A DNA stretch of 52,231 bases from Streptococcus pseudopneumoniae (GCF_001068775.1 NZ_JWAJ01000124.1:1-52231); one strand, 5' to 3'; numbered from the stretch's first letter, positions 6,870 to 14,234 are shown. A program made the numbers and translations. Notes: a model not told the origin generated them from the sequence alone.

Positions 6870-7556
6870 ATGAGATTATTACCTATGAGAAAAATTTCTC
6901 GTCATTCAAAAAGATTGGCGCTTTTTTTGACTTTTTGTGCGGGCTATGTAGATGCCTATACCTTTATCATACGTGGGAATACTCTAGTTGCAGGTCAAAC
7001 GGGGAATGTCGTTTTCCTTTCCGTTGGTCTCATTCAAGACAATGTTTCAGATGCCAGTGCCAAGGTAATGACCTTGATTTCCTTTATGGTAGGTGTTTTC
7101 CTCTTGACAGTCTATAAAGAAAAGTTACGGATTGTAAGAAAACCAATTCTATCCCTTCTTCCACTAGCAATTTTATCTTTGATTATCGGATTTGTTCCCT
7201 TGACGGTTGATAATATATACATAGTACCACCGTTAGCATTTTGTATGGGACTTGTAACAACAGCATTTGGAGAAGTTTCAGGAATCGCATATAACAATGC
7301 TTTTATGACGGGAAATATTAAACGAACCATGTTAGCATTTGGGGAATATGTTCGCACAAAACATACTCCTTTTTTACGAGAAGGTCTTATCTTTGTCAGT
7401 CTACTATCTAGCTTTGTTCTCGGAGTTGTTGTATCAGCTTATCTGAGTATTTCTTATAAAGAAAAAACAATTTTAGGGATTCCAATCATGATGAGTATTT
7501 TTTATCTAAGTATGCTTTTTGCATCTTGGAGGAAAAAAGTTGGAGAAAAAGTTTAA
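6870..7556 (+). CDS. DUF1275 (YoaK-like) membrane protein
   Basis: A 228-residue integral membrane protein with about six hydrophobic segments. The family hallmarks CAGYVDAYTFI and AGQTGNVVFLSVGL lie in the first quarter and YNNAFMTGNIKR in the second half. DUF1275/YoaK proteins are inner-membrane proteins of unknown transport or sensing role. AGGAG lies 5 bases before ATG 6870. The gene appears monocistronic; the ribosomal-protein promoter starts just after its stop. Confidence 0.85.
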   Translation: MRLLPMRKISRHSKRLALFLTFCAGYVDAYTFIIRGNTLVAGQTGNVVFLSVGLIQDNVSDASAKVMTLISFMVGVFLLTVYKEKLRIVRKPILSLLPLAILSLIIGFVPLTVDNIYIVPPLAFCMGLVTTAFGEVSGIAYNNAFMTGNIKRTMLAFGEYVRTKHTPFLREGLIFVSLLSSFVLGVVVSAYLSISYKEKTILGIPIMMSIFYLSMLFASWRKKVGEKV

Positions 7557-7572
7557 ATTCGATGATTAATAC

Positions 7573-7601
7573 TTGTCAAAAATTAGGAATCATGCTATAC
7601 T
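7573..7601 (+). promoter_or_regulatory. Promoter of the rplU-prp-rpmA operon
   Basis: TTGTCA at 7573-7578, a 17-bp spacer and TATACT at 7596-7601 with an upstream TGC (extended -10) give a near-consensus housekeeping promoter. It places the transcript start at about 7608, at the beginning of the L21 leader. Confidence 0.85.
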
Positions 7602-7607
7602 TGAAGA

Positions 7608-7740
7608 GTTGACTATGCACAATCCTGTGCAACCGCACGAACATCGTTGCTTGATTTTCAAGTGTAAGTGGTTCGTCCCACGATGCTAGGCGAGTCTTCA
7701 CAAAAATACGGGGGGAACCCCAAAAAATCATAGGAGGTGC
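7608..7740 (+). ncRNA. Ribosomal protein L21 leader RNA
   Basis: The 130-nt untranslated leader carries the conserved blocks of firmicute L21 leaders: a 5' stem with ACTATGCACAATCCTGTGCA, the CCGCACGAACATCGTTGC segment, TGGTTCGTCCCACGATGCTAGGCGAGTC, and a final GGGGGGAACCCC hairpin before AGGAGGTGC and the rplU start. Such leaders are believed to bind L21 and control the operon autogenously. Confidence 0.85.
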
Positions 7741-7743
7741 ATA

Positions 7744-8058
7744 ATGAGCACATACGCAATTATCAAAACTGGCGGAAAACAAGTTAAAGTTGAAGTTGGT
7801 CAAGCAGTTTACGTTGAAAAATTGAACGTTGAAGCTGGTCAAGAAGTTACTTTTAACGAAGTTGTTCTTGTTGGTGGTGAAAACACTGTTGTCGGAACTC
7901 CACTTGTTGCTGGAGCTACTGTAGTTGGAACTGTTGAAAAACAAGGAAAACAAAAGAAAGTTGTTACTTACAAGTACAAACCTAAAAAAGGTAGCCATCG
8001 TAAACAAGGTCACCGTCAACCATATACAAAAGTTGTCATCAACGCAATCAACGCTTAA
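7744..8058 (+). CDS. rplU: 50S ribosomal protein L21
   Basis: 104 residues starting [20 protein letters not shown], full-length for bacterial L21, with the C-terminal [19 protein letters not shown] rRNA-binding stretch. It is the first gene of a three-gene operon with prp and rpmA, and AGGAGG precedes the ATG. The upstream leader suggests autogenous control. Confidence 0.98.
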
Positions 8059-8064
8059 TTTTAA

Positions 8065-8418
<354 letters not shown>

Positions 8419-8434
8419 CACGGAGGAAAACATT

Positions 8435-8728
8435 ATGTTAAAAATGACTCTTAACAACTTGCAACTTTTCGCCCACAAAAAAGGTGGAGGTTCTACATCA
8501 AACGGACGTGATTCACAAGCTAAACGTCTTGGAGCTAAAGCAGCTGACGGACAAACTGTAACAGGTGGATCAATCCTTTACCGTCAACGTGGTACACACA
8601 TCTATCCAGGTGTAAACGTTGGACGTGGTGGAGACGATACTTTATTCGCTAAAGTTGAAGGCGTAGTACGCTTTGAACGTAAAGGTCGCGATAAAAAACA
8701 AGTTTCTGTTTACCCAATCGCAAAATAA
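8435..8728 (+). CDS. rpmA: 50S ribosomal protein L27 precursor
   Basis: 97 residues beginning [20 protein letters not shown]. The N-terminal extension ending LNNLQLF before AHKKGGG is the Prp cleavage site known in Firmicutes; mature L27 starts AHKKGGG and its tail reaches the peptidyl-transferase centre. The last 32 bases of the gene (8697-8728) form the prophage attachment core, so integration left the reading frame intact. Confidence 0.98.
   Translation: MLKMTLNNLQLFAHKKGGGSTSNGRDSQAKRLGAKAADGQTVTGGSILYRQRGTHIYPGVNVGRGGDDTLFAKVEGVVRFERKGRDKKQVSVYPIAK
8697..8728 (+). repeat. attL core: 32-bp direct repeat (left copy)
   Basis: The 3' end of rpmA, from AACAAGTTTCTG to CAAAATAA, is identical to 45040-45071. 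One copy lies beside the integrase gene and one beyond the lysis genes, which defines the ends of a prophage of about 36.3 kb. Because the repeat ends at the stop codon, rpmA stays complete after integration. Confidence 0.85.
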
Positions 8729-8735
8729 TCGCTCT

Positions 8736-8784
8736 AAGTAGCATTAAATAAGGCTTTCCGAGTTTTCGGAGAGCCTATTTTTTT
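8736..8784 (+). terminator. rpmA terminator inside a 49-bp repeat (left copy)
   Basis: Arms AGGCTTTCCGA and TCGGAGAGCCT around TTT, followed by seven T, give a good intrinsic terminator. The 49-bp block starting AAGTAGCATTAAATAAGG is identical to 45129-45177. It lies 8 bases past the rpmA stop here but 58 bases past the repeated core on the other side. Confidence 0.85.
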
Positions 8785-8788
8785 GTTT

Positions 8789-8809
8789 TGATACCCACGC
8801 TGATACCCA
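8789..8809. promoter_or_regulatory. Paired TGATACCCA sites, probable integrase arm sites (left)
   Basis: TGATACCCA occurs at 8789-8797 and 8801-8809, 12 bp apart start to start. The same pair with the same spacing and orientation occurs at 44917-44937, just inside the other prophage end. Arm-type binding sites for the tyrosine integrase are the obvious reading. Inferred from symmetry only. Confidence 0.6.
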
Positions 8810-8813
8810 TATT

Positions 8814-9920
8814 TTAAAAACCAATGTAAGAAGCGAACTTGTCAGCCACTTCATCCTTTGCTTTTTGAGTGACGTGAGCATAGATGTCCATAGTGGTTTG
8901 AATATTCTCATGACCTAATCTTTCCTGAACTTCCTTGATAGTAGCACCAGCTTCGAAGAGTAGTGAGCAGTGTGTATGCCTAAAGCCATGTGGTGTGATT
9001 CGTTTGAAATCAGGATGCTTCCTCCAGATTCTATTCAACATATTGTTGACATGGACAACACTCTTAGGCTCTCCATTCTCATTTTTAAAAAGAAGTCCTT
9101 TTGTACTATACTTGTGCCAATCTTTTAAAACCTTAATTGTTTTTGAATCGAGGGTAATTGTTCGGGCACTCTTTTTTGTCTTTGGAGTCTGAAAGATAAG
9201 TTTATTATCTTCACCCTTGGCCAAGGTTTGATTGACAGTAATATGTCCTTTTTTTAAATCGATATCAGACCATCTTAGAGCGCTGATTTCATTTTTTCGC
9301 ATTCCGGTAAAAGCTAGTAGTCTAAAATACGTCAGCATTTCATCATCGTCAAAGCCTTTAACGATTTTGAAAAATTCCTTCAGTTCTTCTTTGTTGTAGA
9401 ACTTTTCGAGTTCATCTGTATTATTTTTTTGTCGTTTAGGCTTCAGTGTCTTTCTCATCGGATTCGTTTCAATCAACTCCATCGAAATAGCGTAGTCAAA
9501 GATTTGATTTGCTATGCTGATGATTCCAAAAAATCTTTTGTATTCGTCTGCCCACTTATTAACTTGAGTTTGGCACATGGTCATAGTAATCTTGTTTATA
9601 GCTTTATCTCCAAAAATTGGCAAGATATGACGGTCGGCAATGCTAGTCTGGCTTACGTAGGTTGACTCTTTAACAGTGTTTTTATAATGGTCCTTCCAAA
9701 TCTCATAGACTTGTAGGAAGGTAGTTGTAGTGGTGTTCTTTGCTCTGAATGTCTTTTTTTCATAATCAGTCAGGCACTTTGCTTCAGCAAGTCTTGCCTC
9801 ACGTTCTGTTTTAAAGCCACGACGGAAGGTTTGAATCTTCTTGTTAGTCAACGGATCTAATCCGTGATAAGCCTTAAAATAGTAAGCAGTAGTACCATTT
9901 TTTTGGTATTTTCCAATCAT
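8814..9920 (-). CDS. int: Prophage tyrosine integrase
   Basis: 368 residues from ATG 9920 (MIGKYQKNGTTAYYFKAY), chosen because GAGGT lies 8 bases upstream; the frame stays open further upstream but without a start signal. An N-terminal arm-binding domain is followed by a SAM-like core-binding domain (about residues 70-170) and the catalytic domain with Arg in GMRKNEISALRW, HGFRHTH and LGHENIQTTMDIYAH carrying the Tyr. It catalyses integration and excision at the rpmA end, 85 bp away. The upstream region holds two inverted repeats that may limit its expression. Confidence 0.95.
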   Translation of the reverse strand: MIGKYQKNGTTAYYFKAYHGLDPLTNKKIQTFRRGFKTEREARLAEAKCLTDYEKKTFRAKNTTTTTFLQVYEIWKDHYKNTVKESTYVSQTSIADRHILPIFGDKAINKITMTMCQTQVNKWADEYKRFFGIISIANQIFDYAISMELIETNPMRKTLKPKRQKNNTDELEKFYNKEELKEFFKIVKGFDDDEMLTYFRLLAFTGMRKNEISALRWSDIDLKKGHITVNQTLAKGEDNKLIFQTPKTKKSARTITLDSKTIKVLKDWHKYSTKGLLFKNENGEPKSVVHVNNMLNRIWRKHPDFKRITPHGFRHTHCSLLFEAGATIKEVQERLGHENIQTTMDIYAHVTQKAKDEVADKFASYIGF

Positions 9921-9993
9921 TGATTTTACCTCACTTTTTTGATAAAATGGGTATAGTAAAGAGGGCTTTTTAATGCCTTTTACTATCCAGAAT

Positions 9994-10040
9994 ATCCTCA
10001 CACTCAGAGTCGCCAAACTTTGCGAGTGTGAGGATTTTTT
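9994..10040 (+). terminator. Hairpin between int and the DUF1828/1829 gene
   Basis: ATCCTCACACTC (9994-10005) and GAGTGTGAGGAT (10024-10035) form a 12-bp stem with an 18-base loop and a T-run on the plus side. On the minus strand it separates the DUF1828/1829 gene from int without a T-run. Its plus-strand client is not obvious. Confidence 0.6.
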
Positions 10041-10048
10041 ATTTGAAG

Positions 10049-10825
10049 TTATTTTCCCAATTGTATTTCTAATTGTTTTTTATCTGAGAAATTCAAAATG
10101 TTGATGCCATATTCTTGCAAAGCGATTTGATGGTCGTCTTTGATATTATTGTACCCTTCGTCGCTTACAATAATATATAATTGTTCTGTATCACCGTATT
10201 CTTTTTTACGGTATTCAGATGTATCTAACCAACTAGCTAATATAGTATCAACTTGTTGTTTAGTGATGTTATTGTGAACTCTAGCTATTTTTGAAATTCC
10301 TTTACTCATGAATACAAAATTAAAACGGTGTTCTAGGCGTGATTTACCAGCGATTGAAAAAGCCGGAAAGACGGTGTAATGGTCGTTCTTCATGAAGTAG
10401 TATTTAACATCGTCTAAGAATTGAGATTTAACATTGTTAGGAGTTAGCTGAATAAAGTCATAAACATTCATCAACAATTGTGTCATATCGTGTATGACTT
10501 GTCCTAGATGTTCTTTACCAGTCGTCCGTTCGATTGCTCCATTATGTAAATCAAATCCGTTAAAATGTAGTAGTGAATTAAAGATATCCTGACGTCGTCC
10601 TTTTTTTGTGACATCAACATTATTGACGGATAGATTCCAAATAGTATAACCATCATCTGTAACTGTCAAATGTTTGCCGTTGCTTTTTATTGAGAAGCCG
10701 ATAGCTTCACCTAATGGATCTACAAAAGGAGTAATCACTTCAGTATGAGTATCAGTCACATCGTTAAAAACAGCGTTCTCTTTTATGTAATTTAGATAAG
10801 TATTTTTGATATCGGTAGCATTCAT
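10049..10825 (-). CDS. DUF1828/DUF1829 domain protein
   Basis: 258 residues. The N-terminal part (ITPFVDPLGEAIGFSIKSNG...LTVTDDGYTIWNL) matches the DUF1828 pattern, and the C-terminal half, with RFNFVFMSKGISKIARVHNNI and LYIIVSDE, fits DUF1829. Function is unknown. It sits between integrase and repressor and forms a pair with the next gene upstream (27-base gap, same strand), where phages keep lysogenic-conversion genes. AAAGGAGA precedes ATG 10825. A defence or toxin-antitoxin role for the pair is speculation from position. Confidence 0.7.
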   Translation of the reverse strand: MNATDIKNTYLNYIKENAVFNDVTDTHTEVITPFVDPLGEAIGFSIKSNGKHLTVTDDGYTIWNLSVNNVDVTKKGRRQDIFNSLLHFNGFDLHNGAIERTTGKEHLGQVIHDMTQLLMNVYDFIQLTPNNVKSQFLDDVKYYFMKNDHYTVFPAFSIAGKSRLEHRFNFVFMSKGISKIARVHNNITKQQVDTILASWLDTSEYRKKEYGDTEQLYIIVSDEGYNNIKDDHQIALQEYGINILNFSDKKQLEIQLGK

Positions 10826-10851
10826 GATATTCTCCTTTCTTTATAGGTTGA

Positions 10852-11322
10852 TTATAACAAATCTTCTTGGATATTGATAGCTAAATATTCAGGGTTGTTC
10901 ACGTTGGTATAGTCAAGTAAATTCTCAAACATATCCAGGAAATCATCGGTGTCGAAAATATCTTCATATGGAAGCGGATAGGCTTTGTAATGAGTTGTTT
11001 CATCTCCTTTTTGATAATACTCTTCTTCAGAGAAGATATTAACCCGATTACCCCAAACTTTCTCACCATTTGCGTTCTTATGGAATTTATTATTTAGATT
11101 GATTCGTAAGAGAGTATAATTGTGCTGTGTCTCTCTTAGATGAAAAACTTTACTTGTAGTACTGTAGAAGTAGTTCAAAATAAATCTAGTATTATGCTGA
11201 CCAACAAGGTCAATAGTTCCTGAACTGCGATTTGTAAGAGTTCGATTGTGTTTAGTAGCAATTGCTTTGATTATTTTTATGAGAGATTTAGCTTCGCTAT
11301 CGGTCAAAAGTAACTCTTTCAT
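10852..11322 (-). CDS. DUF6978-like protein, partner of the DUF1828/1829 gene
   Basis: 156 residues from ATG 11322 (MKELLLTDSEAKSLIKIIKA), preceded by AGAAAGGAA; a longer frame to 11409 runs through a hairpin and is unlikely. The middle carries HNYTLLRINLNNKFHKNANG and GNRVNIFSEEEYY, resembling prophage proteins annotated DUF6978. The C-terminus is acidic. Expressed from a consensus promoter at 11439-11467 through a structured leader, independent of the repressor gene. Function unknown; with the following gene it forms a two-gene lysogenic cassette. Confidence 0.6.
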   Translation of the reverse strand: MKELLLTDSEAKSLIKIIKAIATKHNRTLTNRSSGTIDLVGQHNTRFILNYFYSTTSKVFHLRETQHNYTLLRINLNNKFHKNANGEKVWGNRVNIFSEEEYYQKGDETTHYKAYPLPYEDIFDTDDFLDMFENLLDYTNVNNPEYLAINIQEDLL

Positions 11323-11363
11323 ATTTTTCCTTTCTATTCTTCTCTTTCTTCTCCTATAAAGCA

Positions 11364-11418
11364 CGAAAGAGCCCCAATAATTTATTGAGACTCTTTCGGT
11401 AGGATGCATCGGGCATCC
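11364..11418 (-). ncRNA. Structured leader of the DUF6978-DUF1828 pair
   Basis: On the minus-strand transcript, GGATGC-CCGAT-GCATCC (11402-11418) forms a small hairpin. It is followed by a long one with arms CGAAAGAGTCTCAATAA and TTATTGGGGCTCTTTCG (11364-11398, some G-U pairs). No T-run follows, so this is a leader structure or small RNA rather than a terminator. The leader is about 110 nt long. Confidence 0.5.
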
Positions 11419-11438
11419 GGACCAATTCGTATAAATAC

Positions 11439-11467
11439 ATTATAGAGTCTTTTGTTATTTTTGTCAA
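11439..11467 (-). promoter_or_regulatory. Consensus promoter for the DUF6978-DUF1828 pair
   Basis: Minus strand TTGACA (11462-11467), 17-bp spacer, TATAAT (11439-11444): a perfect housekeeping promoter located just after the repressor stop codon. It should fire in the lysogen irrespective of the CI promoter. Confidence 0.85.
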
Positions 11468-11498
11468 GCAACTATTTCCAAAATGGAAACAGTTGGTT

Positions 11499-12227
11499 TT
11501 ACTTCTCTCTATACAAATCCACGACTTCACCGATAATTCGGAAGTCTGTCTCTGGTGTGATTGGCATATCTTTGTACGCTGGGTTTAGACTATGTAGGTA
11601 TGCCTGGTCTTTGTCGATGACAAGCTGCTTGATATAAGCATCGCCGTTGTAGTTGAACACTCCGATAACTCCGTCATTTAAGTCCACACTGGTCTGGATA
11701 AATACCAGATCACCATCGTGATAGTCTGGCTCCATGGAGTCCCCTTTGATTGGAATGACAAAGTCGGCATCGATATCTACTGGCAACTCAATCCGTTCAA
11801 CTCGTACGTCGTTCAAATACTGGCCTGTACCTGCAGAAACTGGGTGGTCGTAGTAGTCGTAACTATAAAGTTGAATGACTTCCGATACTTCGTTTATCTT
11901 CGTTTCTTCTTCGTTTTTCTGCTCGTTCAGTTGCCTCTCTGCATAGTTCAAGACTTTGGCTTGTCTTGGCTGGTGCAACTGGTCGTAGATGGTTTGGATT
12001 TGGGGAGTGCTATCAACCGATGTAGGTTTCGATAAATCAAACAAATATTGAGGCGATACACCCAAAGCCTGAGCATATATTCTTATATCTCCTTCATCTA
12101 ATTGTCTATTCCCGTTCTCATGGTTAGAAATTGTATTTTGTTTAAAACCTGTCAGTTCGGCAAGTTTTTTTTGAGTTAACTTTTTGGATTTTCTCACCTC
12201 TTTAATTGAGTTTCCTAGTATATTCAT
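11499..12227 (-). CDS. CI-like phage repressor (XRE HTH plus S24 peptidase)
   Basis: 242 residues. Residues 1-60 are an XRE helix-turn-helix (LTQKKLAELTGFKQNTISNHENG). A linker follows, then an S24/LexA-type autoprotease domain with cleavage candidate SAGTGQ, catalytic Ser in IKGDSMEPDYHDGD and Lys in GDAYIKQL. It maintains lysogeny by binding operators in the adjoining control region and is inactivated by RecA-stimulated self-cleavage. AAAGGAG precedes ATG 12227. The palindrome ATATCTCA-AAA-TGAGATAT in front of the early promoter is its likely operator. Confidence 0.93.
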   Translation of the reverse strand: MNILGNSIKEVRKSKKLTQKKLAELTGFKQNTISNHENGNRQLDEGDIRIYAQALGVSPQYLFDLSKPTSVDSTPQIQTIYDQLHQPRQAKVLNYAERQLNEQKNEEETKINEVSEVIQLYSYDYYDHPVSAGTGQYLNDVRVERIELPVDIDADFVIPIKGDSMEPDYHDGDLVFIQTSVDLNDGVIGVFNYNGDAYIKQLVIDKDQAYLHSLNPAYKDMPITPETDFRIIGEVVDLYREK

Positions 12228-12286
12228 ATCAATTAACTCCTTTCTTTTTTATTATATACCAATGTGATAAAAAAATAAATAAAAAA

Positions 12287-12339
12287 ATCTCAAAAAGTGA
12301 TAAAAAGTTATTGACATATATCTCAAAATGAGATATAAT
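12287..12339. promoter_or_regulatory. Early promoter with repressor operators
   Basis: TTGACA (12311-12316), 17 bp, TATAAT (12334-12339): consensus early promoter. The perfect operator ATATCTCA-AAA-TGAGATAT (12318-12336) fills the spacer and overlaps the -10. A degenerate copy, ATCTCAAAAAGTGAT, lies at 12287-12301. Towards the left, a TATAAT on the minus strand at about 12250 could serve the repressor gene. Confidence 0.8.
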
Positions 12340-12388
12340 TAAATCAAGCTTAAGGAAATAACAAAAAAACAAACCGGAGGGAAACACC

Positions 12389-12664
12389 ATGAACACATTA
12401 AACGAGAAAGCCATCAACATCTTCAAAGCAGTGGTTGCAGAAACCCTGCTTCAAAATACATACGAGGAAAGCTTCCTCTATGGTCAGCTTGAATCATTCT
12501 GGAACAACTGCCGTCAGTTCGCTTTCGGATGGACAGAGTTGGCAGAAGAGATCGAACGCCAAGAGCGTTACCTTCTTGATGCTGGCTTCACTCAAGACGA
12601 AATCGATGACATTCGTTTCGATGCAGCGTTCGCAGGAATGCAGGACAAAATGAATGTAGCCTGA
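12389..12664 (+). CDS. First early gene, unknown function
   Basis: 91 residues, acidic, helical, starting MNTLNEKAINIFKAVVAETL behind a strong CGGAGGG site. It sits where Cro is usual but shows no helix-turn-helix, and I do not recognise the family. A Cro-like gene occurs later, at 13992. Its stop codon lies inside the 5' strand of the tRNA-like minihelix at 12658, so translation would run into that structure. Confidence 0.7.
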   Translation: MNTLNEKAINIFKAVVAETLLQNTYEESFLYGQLESFWNNCRQFAFGWTELAEEIERQERYLLDAGFTQDEIDDIRFDAAFAGMQDKMNVA

Positions 12665-12698
12665 TCGGTAGCACCAGGGTTCGACTCCCTGGCAGGCT
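12658..12698 (+). ncRNA. tRNA-like minihelix (acceptor plus T-arm, no anticodon arm)
   Basis: AGCCTG (12658-12663) pairs with CAGGCT (12693-12698). Nested within is CCAGGG-TTCGACT-CCCTGG (12674-12692), a T-arm with a perfect TTCGACT T-loop stacked directly on the outer stem, as in tRNA. GGTAGCAC between them resembles a D-loop. There is no anticodon arm and no encoded CCA. It could be a decayed tRNA or a functional mimic; no intact tRNA gene can be folded here. Confidence 0.55.
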
Positions 12699-12738
12699 GT
12701 TGCTCTTGAAGCAAAAAAATAGGGAAAGGAGGTAGGCG

Positions 12739-12870
12739 ATGGATACAAAAGAAGTTGTTTCAAAATTAGAAAAAAACCAAGAAAAAAACATAGCCGAAAT
12801 AAGTTACTTAAGAGGCTATGTTAAGGGTCTTGAGGAACGAATCAGACGTTTAGAACAGGCTAATCAGTAG
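12739..12870 (+). CDS. Small early coiled-coil protein
   Basis: 43 residues, MDTKEVVSKLEKNQEKNIAE and so on to RIRRLEQANQ, with regular heptads that suggest a short coiled coil. AAAGGAGG lies 8 bases before the ATG. It ends 11 bases inside the convergent TIR-like gene. Unknown function. Confidence 0.65.
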   Translation: MDTKEVVSKLEKNQEKNIAEISYLRGYVKGLEERIRRLEQANQ

Positions 12871-13555
12871 TTTTAAGTGTGAAAGCATTTGGATACTTCG
12901 CTTGCAACTCAAAGATTTTCTCAAGTTTTTCAGGTTCTTGAAAAGCCATCATGATAATATCTTCTTGAGTCATTGGACGATTGGTAGTTGGTGCGTTTGC
13001 AATATTGCTGTTTAACGTTTCAATAGCATCATAGATATTGTTAATAGTAGATTTTAACTGGGCGAACTCTTGAGTTGTGACATAGTCTTTCTCATCATTA
13101 TTTTTCTTTTTTAATGATGAAAAGTCTAGACTTTCTTCGGTCTTTTGGATCCGTTGGATAGTTTTGCTAACAGATTCAAGGACATCTGTTCCTGAAGTAT
13201 TTTTCAAATCATAATGTATGATATTGATTGTTCGAATATCAAATGGGATGTCTTCATTGGTTTGCTGTCTTAAAAAAATGGTTGGCAAATCCAAAGCCTT
13301 ACGATAGCCGAGTTCTAAAAAGACATTTGGGTTGTTACCTGTTATATCAACAATAACAAGGTCTGACTTTATTAGAGCGTCAAATATTTTATCATCTATT
13401 CTATCAGAATGATATAATTCATCAGCTCTTTTTACATCGTATTTATCAGACAAAGCTGGCTTAATGATGTGTCTTAAGACGCTATCAGAATGATTTCTAA
13501 TTTCTGATTTTTCTGGACCGATAGCAGAGACGACAAAACAAATTTTTTGTGACAT
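12860..13555 (-). CDS. TIR/nucleoside-deoxyribosyltransferase-like protein (prophage moron)
   Basis: 231 residues. Residues 3-110 have the Rossmann-like pattern CFVVSAIGPEKSEIR, SDLVIVDITGNNPNVFLELG and RKALDLPTIFL, with Asp70 and Glu81 where nucleoside 2-deoxyribosyltransferases and TIR-like NAD-cleaving domains keep catalytic acids. The C-terminal half is helical and probably a coiled coil. It is transcribed against its neighbours from its own extended -10 promoter, as expected for a lysogenic-conversion gene. An antiphage NAD- or nucleotide-cleaving effector is possible but unproven. GGAGA precedes the ATG. Confidence 0.65.
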   Translation of the reverse strand: MSQKICFVVSAIGPEKSEIRNHSDSVLRHIIKPALSDKYDVKRADELYHSDRIDDKIFDALIKSDLVIVDITGNNPNVFLELGYRKALDLPTIFLRQQTNEDIPFDIRTINIIHYDLKNTSGTDVLESVSKTIQRIQKTEESLDFSSLKKKNNDEKDYVTTQEFAQLKSTINNIYDAIETLNSNIANAPTTNRPMTQEDIIMMAFQEPEKLEKIFELQAKYPNAFTLKTTD

Positions 13556-13581
13556 GGTTTTTCTCCAATCATTTTATTTTG

Positions 13582-13590
13582 ATTATACCA
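13582..13590 (-). promoter_or_regulatory. Extended -10 promoter of the TIR-like gene
   Basis: Minus strand TGG TATAAT, with the -10 at 13582-13587, 27 bases from the start codon. No good -35. It gives the gene expression independent of the early operon. Confidence 0.6.
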
Positions 13591-13608
13591 TATTTAGAAA
13601 GGAAAAAT

Positions 13609-13728
13609 ATGATACATCACTATATAACAAAGTACACCGAAAATAATCAGCGTTTCGCTGAAAGTTGGCTACAAATCAATATTTTTGGAAAGTGCTTTTG
13701 TCTATCGAAAAAGCGTATCAAAATTTGA
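13609..13728 (+). CDS. Small conserved phage protein
   Basis: 39 residues, MIHHYITKYTENNQRFAESW then LQINIFGKCFCLSKKRIKI. The W-L-Q-I-N-x-F-G-K core is a pattern I associate with a small hypothetical protein of streptococcal and lactococcal phages. AGAAAGGAA precedes the ATG. The stop lies inside a perfect hairpin. Function unknown. Confidence 0.65.
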   Translation: MIHHYITKYTENNQRFAESWLQINIFGKCFCLSKKRIKI

Positions 13729-13734
13729 TACGCT
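13712..13734. terminator. Perfect 11-bp-stem hairpin
   Basis: AGCGTATCAAA and TTTGATACGCT flank one base. The hairpin spans the stop codon of the 39-residue gene and lies 8 bases from the end of the convergent YjzC-like gene. No T-run on either side, so it may be a bidirectional terminator or an operator. Confidence 0.5.
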
Positions 13735-13741
13735 CACCAGA

Positions 13742-13936
13742 TTATTGTTTGACCCAGTTTCGACCAGGTTCTTGAGTAGGTGGTAATCTATCACCTTGGT
13801 CGATGTGGACTACACGACCGCCAGAAACTTGTCCGCCACGAGGGCCCACTTCTTGGTAAGTCCCTGCTGGTTGATTGTCAGTTCCTGGTTTGAAAAGCGG
13901 AAAGGTAAAGTACCTTTCTTGGCCGAATATATGCAA
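13742..13936 (-). CDS. YjzC-like small protein, start uncertain
   Basis: The C-terminal 50 residues, LFKPGTDNQPAGTYQEVGPR through GGRVVHIDQGDRLPPT to the end, match the YjzC family of small proteins of unknown function. The family normally starts one or two residues before the F-K-P-G motif, but no ATG, GTG or TTG exists there. AAAGG sits 8-9 bases before TTT CCG CTT, where an initiator would be expected. The nearest legal start is TTG 13936, giving 64 residues without a ribosome-binding site. It may be a start-codon pseudogene. The longer frame to 14083 only shadows the Cro-like gene. Confidence 0.55.
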   Translation of the reverse strand: MHIFGQERYFTFPLFKPGTDNQPAGTYQEVGPRGGQVSGGRVVHIDQGDRLPPTQEPGRNWVKQ

Positions 13937-13991
13937 AATCGCTGATGCACTGGAAGTCAGCTTGGATGAATTAAGATAAGGAGGTAGGAAC

Positions 13992-14228
13992 GTGCAAAAA
14001 CTTACAAAAAAACAAAGATTGAGAAAACAAGAATTAAAGCCTAAAACTAAGCTGCGAAAAGAGCGAAAAAAGCACGAACTCACAACAGTTTTTATGGCTG
14101 ATTTAATCGGCTTGAAAGACCGAAGACAATACGAACAAAAAGAAAGTGGTAAAGCACCATTCCACGATTATGAAATATCGATTATATCCAATTATTTTCA
14201 CAAGACAGAAAGTGAATTATTTTTTTAA
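13992..14228 (+). CDS. Cro-like helix-turn-helix regulator
   Basis: 78 residues from GTG 13992, behind AAGGAGG. A strongly basic N-terminus (LTKKQRLRKQELKPKTKLRK) precedes an XRE-like fold, VFMADLIGLKDRRQYEQKES followed by GKAPFHDYEISIISNYF. The helix pattern and final ESELFF resemble Cro/XRE proteins, although the recognition helix is atypical. Probably a regulator of the lytic switch; the operator-like palindrome at 14235 lies just beyond its stop. Confidence 0.6.
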   Translation: MQKLTKKQRLRKQELKPKTKLRKERKKHELTTVFMADLIGLKDRRQYEQKESGKAPFHDYEISIISNYFHKTESELFF

Positions 14229-14234
14229 AACAAA

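Noticed and set aside
12658-12698. A complete tRNA gene
   Set aside because: Only acceptor and T-arm can be folded; there is no anticodon arm and the length is 41 nt.
13937-14083. N-terminal extension of the YjzC-like frame
   Set aside because: It runs antisense to the well-supported Cro-like gene and its composition is not protein-like.
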